In this document: positions 1-4,886 of the stretch, in pieces | Numbering within the stretch: the stretch's first letter is position 1 | Layout of the letters: every line of letters begins with the position of its first letter | NCBI GenBank assembly: GCA_017501805.1 | Contig: JAFVWG010000046.1 | Span: 1 to 6,425 of the forward strand | Reading direction: 5' to 3' | DNA length: 6,425 nucleotides | Source: Oscillospiraceae bacterium | GTDB lineage: Bacteria; Bacillota; Clostridia; Oscillospirales; Oscillospiraceae | Program-made: the position numbers and the translations under genes | The notes under the pieces: generated by a model | Told to the model about the DNA's origin: nothing | The model's database searches: none | The model's input: only the letters and a program-made list of their open reading frames with translations

Positions 1-7
1 ATGTCAA

Positions 8-37
8 GAAAAGCACCGCCGTACGGCGGTGCTTTTC
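8..37 (-). terminator. Intrinsic terminator of SLH copy 1
   Basis: A perfect inverted repeat, with a GC-rich core (GCACCGCC / GGCGGTGC, loop GTAC) flanked by an A4 and a T4 run, lies 11 bases beyond the stop codon of copy 1. On the minus strand the T-run is the last part of the stem, as is usual for Rho-independent terminators. Because the flanking A and T runs are symmetric, it could also stop transcription arriving on the plus strand from outside the window. Confidence 0.88.
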
Positions 38-48
38 ACACATTGTTT

Positions 49-1467
49 TTATTTTTCCGCAGGGGCTGCTGCGGCTGCCGGCTGCTTCCAGATGGCCATG
101 ATGAAGTTGTCGTTGGAGAGCAGAATGTTCACTTCGTCACCGACTGCACCGCCGTCTTCGAGGTAGGTTTTTGCATTGGCGCCGGCGCCGTAGCGGCTGG
201 AGTATTTATAGGTCTTCTTGCCGATGGTGGCGCCCTTCTTCACATCGTACTTCGCGAGCTTGCCGCTGACGATCTTGCCCTTATAAGCTTCGACCGCACG
301 GTCCGGCCGGCTGGCGGTGGTCGGTGCGAAGGCGTAGATGCAGGCGTAGTTGCCGATATCTTCCTCGGTGAACTCGTTGGACTCGCAGCTCCAGCCGTTT
401 TCGAAGAAGACCTTGCCCGGAGTCGCGACCGAGCCGTCTTCATTGAGGACGGCGGGGGTGACCGCAGAGATCTTCTGGGCGAACTGATAGCGCTGGATGA
501 CCGTGTACACGTCCGCGTCGGCGAGATAGTAGACCTCGGTCTCAACGCCGTTGACGGTGTTGGAGAAGGACTTCGTGCTGTCCTCTTTCAGGTTGGTAGT
601 TGCCAGCTTTTTTTGCTTGGCACCGTTGATGAACTGGATGATGCGGTCACCATTGATTTCGGTCTCGCCGAGCTTCTCGACCAAATCGCCGCCCTTGATC
701 GCGGCGGATTTCTGAACGAAGACCGGGGAGGCTGCGAGGATCTTTGCATTGCCTGCCCAGTAGGCGTCGCTGTCCATGCTGTAGTACTTGATATAGGGGC
801 GGTTGTAGCGATCGGGATTGTTGCCCGCGGAGGTGCGGGTGACTTTGAAGGCCTTATAGGCAAGGGTATCGGCGGGGTCGATCCTTTCGCCGCAGAACAT
901 AGCGTTCAGCGCGAGATGCGCGGCGTCCTGACGGGTGATCTCTTCCTCGGAGACGGCAACGCCGTAGTCCAGATGCTTTTCGTGCACCTTCTCCTTGACG
1001 GCGTCTTCCCAGTTGTCGCCGGTGAAATCTTCACCATTTTCGCCGATCGCGACGAGAAGCATCTTGCCGAAGGCTGTGCCGGAGAGCGTTCCGTTGGGAT
1101 CGAATTCGCCGTCGCCTTCGCCGGCGACGATGTCCCTGGAGGCGCAGAATTCGATGTATTTGTTTGCCCAATGCCAGGCGGGAACGTCGGAGAAGGTGGG
1201 ACCTGCGGGAGCGAGTTCTTCCGCAGCCTTCGTGCCGAGCACGATGCAGCAGAGGATCTTTGCCGCCTGTGCGCGGGTCAGCGTTTCGTTGGGCTGAAAG
1301 TCGCCCTCGGGGAAGCCGGCGATGATCTTGAGATCGGACATTACGTCAACGGCTTCTGCATTGAAGTTGGTGACTTCCGCGGAGTCCGCAAAGGATGCGG
1401 CGCCTGCCATGGGGAGCACGGACAGGAGCAGAACCACCGACAGAAGAAGAGCGAGCAGTTTTTTCAT
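49..1467 (-). CDS. SLH-domain surface protein, array copy 1 (most diverged)
   Basis: This encodes a predicted exported cell-wall protein of 472 residues. Residues 1-23 form a signal peptide (MKKLLALLL core, likely cut after AGA at 21-23). SLH1 spans about 26-79 (GFPEGDFQPN and TRAQ at 64-67), SLH2 about 92-142 (FSDVPAWHW, EFDPNG), and a diverged third SLH-like repeat about 148-192 (TRQD at 178-181). SLH repeats normally bind pyruvylated secondary wall polymers, so the likely role is a surface-layer component; this is family knowledge, not shown here. Residues about 206-461 form an unassigned region ending in GDEVNILLSNDNF, a pattern I associate with clostridial SLH proteins. It is the most diverged copy and alone has an 11-residue Ala/Pro-rich tail after the AIWK end. 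The start is supported by GGAGGG at 1474-1479, six bases upstream. It is a single-gene transcription unit with its own promoter and terminator. Confidence 0.9.
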   Translation of the reverse strand: MKKLLALLLSVVLLLSVLPMAGAASFADSAEVTNFNAEAVDVMSDLKIIAGFPEGDFQPNETLTRAQAAKILCCIVLGTKAAEELAPAGPTFSDVPAWHWANKYIEFCASRDIVAGEGDGEFDPNGTLSGTAFGKMLLVAIGENGEDFTGDNWEDAVKEKVHEKHLDYGVAVSEEEITRQDAAHLALNAMFCGERIDPADTLAYKAFKVTRTSAGNNPDRYNRPYIKYYSMDSDAYWAGNAKILAASPVFVQKSAAIKGGDLVEKLGETEINGDRIIQFINGAKQKKLATTNLKEDSTKSFSNTVNGVETEVYYLADADVYTVIQRYQFAQKISAVTPAVLNEDGSVATPGKVFFENGWSCESNEFTEEDIGNYACIYAFAPTTASRPDRAVEAYKGKIVSGKLAKYDVKKGATIGKKTYKYSSRYGAGANAKTYLEDGGAVGDEVNILLSNDNFIMAIWKQPAAAAAPAEK

Positions 1468-1532
1468 GAGAATCCCTCCAGCGATACATGCAAAATGGAA
1501 TACAGACAGGTTGCGATTTTATTCCTTTTACT

Positions 1533-1561
1533 ACTTTATCAATTTATGAGAAATCTGTCAA
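1533..1561 (-). promoter_or_regulatory. Sigma-A-like promoter of SLH copy 1
   Basis: A consensus -35 TTGACA (1556-1561 on the minus strand), a 17-base spacer, and -10 TAAAGT (1533-1538). The spacer ends in TGA, giving an extended -10 TGn element. Transcription would start near 1526, leaving a leader of about 58 bases. A weak GGAAT/ATTCC pairing (1497-1501 with 1521-1525) sits at the 5' end of that leader. The same -35, spacing and -10 occur before copies 2, 3 and 4. Confidence 0.85.
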
Positions 1562-1584
1562 TAGCAATCCTGCCGAAACAGAAA

Positions 1585-1612
1585 ACCGGAGCAGCCCGAG
1601 GGCTGCTCCGGT
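1585..1612 (-). terminator. Intrinsic terminator of SLH copy 2
   Basis: A 13-bp GC-rich stem (1585-1597 pairs with 1600-1612, ACCGGAGCAGCCC arm) lies 22 bases past the stop of copy 2. On the minus strand it is followed by TTTTC. It separates copy 2 from the promoter of copy 1, whose -35 begins about 23 bases further on. Its stem sequence is unrelated to the GGGGCAG stems after copies 3, 4 and 5. Confidence 0.88.
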
Positions 1613-1634
1613 CGTTATGATGCGGGAAGAATGA

Positions 1635-3017
1635 TCAGACTTTCCACAGAGCGACGATGAGGTTGTCGCTGTTGAGCACGATGCCCACTTCGTCGCCGAT
1701 GGCGCCGCCGTTATCGATGTACTTTCTGATGGTGCTGTTCTTGTCGTACCAGCTTGCCATCTTGTAGGTCGTGCCGTCGATGGCGAGGGAGCTCTTCTTG
1801 GCGTTGTACGCGGTGAGCTTGCCCGTGACGTTCTTGGCCTTGTAGGCTGCGACCGCCTTGGTGGGCTTGTGGAGAGAGCTGGAGCCCATTACGTAAACGC
1901 TGGCGTAGGTGCCGACATCAGCTTCGGTGAAGTCGTTGGACTCGCAGCTGAAGCCGTTCTCAAAGGAGACAACGCCCGGAGTCTCGACAGTGCCGTCGGA
2001 GTAGAAGACGGCGGGGGTAACGGCAGAGATCTTGTAGCCGTACTGCCACAGAATGACAAAGGTGTACTTGTCGGTGTCGGGGGCGTAGTAGCACTCGAAC
2101 TGATGACCGCCGTAGGTGTAGGCGATGTTCTTGGTCGAGGAGACGGGGTTCTTGGTGGCAGACGCCTTGACACCGTTGCGCATCACGATGAGCTGCTCGG
2201 GTTCAATGTCACTCACGCCGAGGGCCTTGAGAAGGGTTGCGGACTTGACCTGGCCGGACTTGCTGAAGAAGGCGGGGGAAGCGGTGATCTGCTTGTCGCT
2301 GCCTTCCCAGTACTCATCGCCGTCGTTGCTGGTGTACTTGACGAGGGGGCGCTTGTAGAGGGCTGCATTGTTGCCGGCGGAAGCGCGGACCACACCGAAG
2401 GCTCTGTAAGCCAGAGTGCCTTCGACGTCGGCCTGCTCGCCGTGGAACAGAGCGTTCAGCGCGAGATGGCAGGCATCCTGACGGCTGAGCTCATCGCCGG
2501 TGACTTTAACGCCGAGGTCGATGCGCTTTTCCTTCAGCTGCTCCTGAGTGTTCTTGTCCCAGCCCACACCGGTGAGCTTGGAAGCGTCAGCGCCGAGGGC
2601 GACGAGAAGCATCTTGCCGAACGCGTTGCCGGTGAGCTTGCCGTTGGGGTCAAACTTGCCGCTGCCGACGCCGGAGACGACGCCCTTGGAAGCGCAGTAT
2701 TCAACGAACTTGTTCGCCCAGTGATAGGCGGGAACGTCGGAGAAGGTGGGGCCGGCGGGAGCCAGAGCGTCCGCAGCCTTCGTGCCGAGCATCACGCAGC
2801 AGAGGATCTTCGCAGCCTGCGCACGGGTCAGCGTGTCGTTGGGCTTGAAGTCGCCTTCGGGGAAACCGGCGACGACCTTGAGGTCGGACATGATATCAAC
2901 GGCTTCGGCGTTGATAACGGTGACGTCCGCAGAGTCCTTGAAGGACGCGGCGCCTACCATGGGGATGGCAGACAGCAGCATGACCGCGGACAGGAGAAGT
3001 GCGATAAGTTTTTTCAT
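1635..3017 (-). CDS. SLH-domain surface protein, array copy 2
   Basis: This encodes a predicted secreted wall-bound protein of 460 residues. Signal peptide 1-23 (cleavage after VGA), SLH1 about 26-79 with TRAQ at 64-67, SLH2 about 92-142 with KFDPNG, and a diverged SLH3 about 148-191 containing SRQDAC. The C-terminal region (about 205-460) carries the motifs shared by all copies: YWEG (237-240), SAVTPAV (331-337), TPG, FENG, ESNDFTEADVGTY (359-371), an IDGTTYK strand (413-419) and NGGAIGDEV (436-444). No named domain is recognised there. Six cysteines remain after the signal peptide (73, 74, 108, 183, 309, 358), the last two in the variable part. AGGAGGA at 3026-3032 fixes the start. It is transcribed alone. 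In several short patches it resembles copy 4 more than copy 3, although it is a more distant relative overall. Confidence 0.92.
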   Translation of the reverse strand: MKKLIALLLSAVMLLSAIPMVGAASFKDSADVTVINAEAVDIMSDLKVVAGFPEGDFKPNDTLTRAQAAKILCCVMLGTKAADALAPAGPTFSDVPAYHWANKFVEYCASKGVVSGVGSGKFDPNGKLTGNAFGKMLLVALGADASKLTGVGWDKNTQEQLKEKRIDLGVKVTGDELSRQDACHLALNALFHGEQADVEGTLAYRAFGVVRASAGNNAALYKRPLVKYTSNDGDEYWEGSDKQITASPAFFSKSGQVKSATLLKALGVSDIEPEQLIVMRNGVKASATKNPVSSTKNIAYTYGGHQFECYYAPDTDKYTFVILWQYGYKISAVTPAVFYSDGTVETPGVVSFENGFSCESNDFTEADVGTYASVYVMGSSSLHKPTKAVAAYKAKNVTGKLTAYNAKKSSLAIDGTTYKMASWYDKNSTIRKYIDNGGAIGDEVGIVLNSDNLIVALWKV

Positions 3018-3070
3018 GGTGATTTTCCTCCTGATTTGAGAGTGGTTTTACAGAAAAGCCTGTACCATAA

Positions 3071-3099
3071 ACTTTATCAAATTATGTGAATTGTGTCAA
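3071..3099 (-). promoter_or_regulatory. Sigma-A-like promoter of SLH copy 2
   Basis: TTGACA at 3094-3099, a 17-base spacer ending in TGA, and TAAAGT at 3071-3076 on the minus strand. The predicted start of transcription is near 3064, which coincides with the first base of a small hairpin (TACAG/CTGTA, 3049-3053 with 3060-3064). The leader would be about 46 bases. The stretch from the spacer into the -10 (ATAATTTGATAAAGT) is identical in the orphan promoter 168 bases upstream. Confidence 0.86.
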
Positions 3100-3107
3100 T
3101 AACGAGT

Positions 3108-3238
3108 TTGATTTTTGCGGAAAGAAATGCGCGAGCAACAGTCTTCTGCCGTTCCGAGGGCGAATGCGGCCGATTATTTCATAACATAATGATCCCTCCC
3201 CGAAAAAACTTCGGCATAAAGCTGCTGCTTACGCTTTT
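3108..3238 (-). pseudogene. Orphan leader with aborted start: probable remnant of a lost SLH cassette
   Basis: Downstream of the orphan promoter lies a leader of about 45 bases with a strong ribosome binding site, GGGGAGGG (3194-3201 on the minus strand), six bases before an ATG at 3185-3187. That frame reads ATG TTA TGA and stops at once. A second ATG at 3180-3182 reads ATG AAA TAA; intact copies begin ATGAAAAAA. The remaining 70 or so bases up to the copy 2 promoter resemble no part of the intact genes that I can see, and contain no strong terminator. The leader can form an AAGC/GCTT hairpin (3219-3222 with 3227-3230) and a CCGAA/TTCGG hairpin just upstream of the ribosome binding site. My reading is a cassette whose promoter and leader survive while the gene is lost. 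A small RNA or leader peptide remains possible. Confidence 0.5.
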
Positions 3239-3267
3239 ACTTTATCAAATTATAAAAGCACTGTCGT
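3239..3267 (-). promoter_or_regulatory. Orphan promoter between SLH copies 3 and 2
   Basis: On the minus strand TAAAGT (3239-3244) is preceded by TGA and a 17-base spacing to ACGACA (3262-3267), which keeps only four of six bases of the TTGACA found at the other promoters. The -10 region and the 15 bases leading through it match the copy 2 promoter. It sits 21 bases beyond the copy 3 terminator, the usual position of a promoter in this array. With no intact gene behind it and a damaged -35, it is probably weak or dead. Confidence 0.6.
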
Positions 3268-3288
3268 TAATAATCTGTAAATAAAAGG

Positions 3289-3318
3289 GCTCGGGGCAGC
3301 CTTTCGACTGCCCCGAGC
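3289..3318 (-). terminator. Intrinsic terminator of SLH copy 3
   Basis: An 11-bp stem GCTCGGGGCAG/CTGCCCCGAGC (3289-3299 with 3308-3318) with an 8-base loop, 24 bases after the stop of copy 3, followed on the minus strand by CCTTTTATTT. Its central 24 bases match those of the copy 5 terminator at 6365-6388 except for one loop base. Confidence 0.9.
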
Positions 3319-3342
3319 TTTGGGTTTTTGTACGGTCCGGAA

Positions 3343-4728
3343 TTACTTCCAGAGGGCGATGGCGAAGCCGTCGTCCGAAACCAGCAGATTGACAGTATCG
3401 CCGATGGCGCCGCCGTTTTCGAGGTATTTCTTCATACCGCTGTTGTCGGTGAGCATATACGGGAACTTGTAGGTCTTGCCCGCAACTTTGAGGCTCTTCT
3501 TCGGGTTGAGCGCGTCGAGCGTGCCGGTGACGATCTCGCCGCGGAAGATCTCGACGGGAGTGGTCGGCTTGCTTCTGGACTTACCGGTGGAGTAGGTCAG
3601 CGCGTAGGTGCCGACGTCGGCTTCGGTGAAGTCGTTGCTCTCGATGGTCTTGCCGTTGTCGAACATCACGATGCCCGGAGTCTCGACGGTGCCGTCCTCG
3701 CCGATGGAGGCGGGAACGACAGTCTGGATCTTCCAGGGGACATACCACAGGTGGATCGTGGTGAACCTGCCGGTATCGGCAGCGTAGTAGCCTTCCAGAC
3801 GGACGCCGTTGCCGGTGAAGGTGTAGTTCTTGGTGACGCCGGTCTTGAGACGGGTGTCTTCCATCTTGGAGGCGGTAGCGCCGTTGCGGATGGCGGTGAG
3901 CTGGTCGGGACCGATCTCTTCCACGCCGATGGCGTCAACATACGCGCCGCCCTTGACAGCACCGGTCTTCTTGAAGAAGATGGGGGAAGCGTCAACGGTC
4001 TTCGTGGTGCCTTCCCAGTAAGCGCTGTCGTCATTGCTGGTGTAGGTGGTGCGCGGGCGCTTGTAGAACTTGGTGTTGGAGGTCTTGGCGGCATTGCGGA
4101 TGACGCCGAAGGACTTGTAAGCCAGAGTGTTCATCGGGTCTTCGGCTTCGCCGTCGAACAGAGCGTTCAGCGCAAGACGGCAGGCGTCCTGACGGCTGAG
4201 CTGCTTGCCGGTGACTTCAACGCCGTAGTCGAGGTGCTTTGCAAAGAGCTGGTCCTTAACGGCCTTGTCCCAGCCGGAGCCCGCAAAGGCGGAAGCATCG
4301 GCGCCGAGGGCGACGAGGAGCATCTTGCCGAAGGCGTAGCCGGTGAGCTTGCCGTTGGGGTCAAACTTATTGTTGCCGACGCCGGAGACGATGCCCTTGG
4401 AAGCGCAGTACTCGACGAACTTGTTCGCCCAGTGGGAAGCGGGGACGTCGGTGAAGGTGCTGCCGCCGGCGGCCAGAGCGTCCGCGTTTGCATTGCCGAG
4501 AGCAACGCAGCAGAGGATCTTCGCAGCCTGGGCACGGGTCAGCGTGTCGTTGGGCTTGAAGTCGCCTTCGGGGAAGCCGGTGACGACCTTGAGATCGGAC
4601 ATAATGTCAACGGCGGAGATGTTCATGAACGAGATGTCCGCGGAGTCCTTGAAGGATGCGGCTCCGACCATCGGGATGGCGGACAGCAGCATGATCGCGG
4701 ACAGGAGAAGTGCGATGAGTTTTTTCAT
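3343..4728 (-). CDS. SLH-domain surface protein, array copy 3
   Basis: This encodes a predicted exported wall protein of 461 residues. Signal peptide 1-23, SLH1 about 26-79 (GFPEGDFKPN, TRAQ at 64-67), SLH2 about 92-142 (FTDVPASHW, NNKFDPNG), diverged SLH3 about 148-191 (SRQDAC). The unassigned C-terminal region includes YWEG at 237-240, ESNDFTEADVGTYAL (363-377), GKTYKF and GGAIGDTVNLLVSDDG (439-454). The frame is open upstream to a TTG at 4743, but that TTG overlaps the GGGAGGA ribosome binding site, so the ATG at 4726-4728, which gives the shared MKKL start, is used. It aligns to copy 4 without gaps: about 12 differences in the first 146 residues, far more in the middle, few in the last 30. 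It uniquely has GNANADAL where copies 2 and 4 have GTKAADAL. Cysteines are 73, 74, 108 and 183. It has its own promoter and terminator. Confidence 0.93.
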   Translation of the reverse strand: MKKLIALLLSAIMLLSAIPMVGAASFKDSADISFMNISAVDIMSDLKVVTGFPEGDFKPNDTLTRAQAAKILCCVALGNANADALAAGGSTFTDVPASHWANKFVEYCASKGIVSGVGNNKFDPNGKLTGYAFGKMLLVALGADASAFAGSGWDKAVKDQLFAKHLDYGVEVTGKQLSRQDACRLALNALFDGEAEDPMNTLAYKSFGVIRNAAKTSNTKFYKRPRTTYTSNDDSAYWEGTTKTVDASPIFFKKTGAVKGGAYVDAIGVEEIGPDQLTAIRNGATASKMEDTRLKTGVTKNYTFTGNGVRLEGYYAADTGRFTTIHLWYVPWKIQTVVPASIGEDGTVETPGIVMFDNGKTIESNDFTEADVGTYALTYSTGKSRSKPTTPVEIFRGEIVTGTLDALNPKKSLKVAGKTYKFPYMLTDNSGMKKYLENGGAIGDTVNLLVSDDGFAIALWK

Positions 4729-4787
4729 AGTAAATCCTCCCAAAATTTCAGGCGTAAAGCCTCAGTTTATGGTATCACTTTACCAAA
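4729..4787 (-). repeat. Duplicated leader repeat (first of two, copy 3)
   Basis: The 59 bases immediately upstream of the copy 3 ATG, running through the -10 element, match the leader of copy 4 (6273-6331) at 58 positions; the one difference is at 4764 versus 6308. The match ends abruptly at 4787/6331, inside the promoter spacer. It contains a small AGGC/GCCT hairpin (4750-4753 with 4759-4762). It marks the most recent duplication or conversion in the array. Confidence 0.9.
4735..4741 (-). promoter_or_regulatory. Ribosome binding site of SLH copy 3 (decides the start)
   Basis: GGGAGGA lies six bases upstream of the ATG at 4726-4728. An in-frame TTG at 4741-4743 would add five residues (MGGFT) but overlaps this site and has no ribosome binding site of its own, so the downstream ATG is the start. 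Confidence 0.88.
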
Positions 4788-4805
4788 ATAAAACCTTCCT
4801 GTCAA
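4777..4805 (-). promoter_or_regulatory. Sigma-A-like promoter of SLH copy 3
   Basis: TTGACA at 4800-4805, a 17-base spacer ending in TGG, and TAAAGT at 4777-4782 on the minus strand. The transcript would begin near 4770, with a leader of about 42 bases. The sequence upstream of the -35 is T-rich and doubles as the T-rich tail after the copy 4 terminator. Confidence 0.86.
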
Positions 4806-4832
4806 CGAAAAAAATGTGAACAATATTGAAAT

Positions 4833-4856
4833 AGGGGCAGTTTTTCAACTGCCCCT
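4833..4856 (-). terminator. Intrinsic terminator of SLH copy 4
   Basis: An 8-bp stem AGGGGCAG/CTGCCCCT (4833-4840 with 4849-4856), extendable by two A-T pairs into the loop, lies 30 bases beyond the copy 4 stop. It is followed on the minus strand by TATTTCAATATTG and, further on, a run of seven Ts. It shares the GGGGCAG core with the terminators of copies 3 and 5 but has a different loop. Confidence 0.82.
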
Positions 4857-4886
4857 GTTTTGATCGCTGTTTTGGGAGCTCCGGAG

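Noticed and set aside
1..1620. Plus-strand open frame of 539 codons across copy 1; similar antisense frames of about 400-500 codons cover copies 2, 3 and 4
   Set aside because: They mirror the minus-strand genes. The G/C-rich third codon positions of the true genes remove stop codons from the complementary frame, and the paralogy makes the antisense frames look conserved. They run through terminators and promoters, lack ribosome binding sites, and their peptides show no recognisable domain, whereas the minus-strand frames have signal peptides, SLH motifs and GGAGG sites.
3063..3073. An 11-base sequence near the copy 2 transcription start (TACCATAAACT on the plus strand) that recurs inverted in the copy 3 leader at 4764-4774
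   Set aside because: Too short and AT-rich to call an operator; copy 4 keeps only 10 bases of it and copy 1 lacks it. The orientations also differ.
3082..3187. Minus-strand frame without stop codons running from the orphan leader into the copy 2 promoter
   Set aside because: It has no ATG and no start codon near the GGGGAGGG site; the two ATGs at that site are in other frames and stop immediately. The composition looks like debris and not a small protein.
3093..3284. Possible 63-residue plus-strand gene with a hydrophobic C-terminus in the gap between copies 2 and 3
   Set aside because: It would start at a GTG without a ribosome binding site, overlaps two minus-strand promoters and the leader between them, and its hydrophobic end comes from the AT-rich promoter sequence.
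4726..4743. Upstream TTG start for copies 3 and 4 adding residues MGGFT
   Set aside because: The TTG overlaps the GGGAGGA ribosome binding site that serves the downstream ATG, and the extension would put extra residues ahead of the signal peptide shared by copies 1 and 2.
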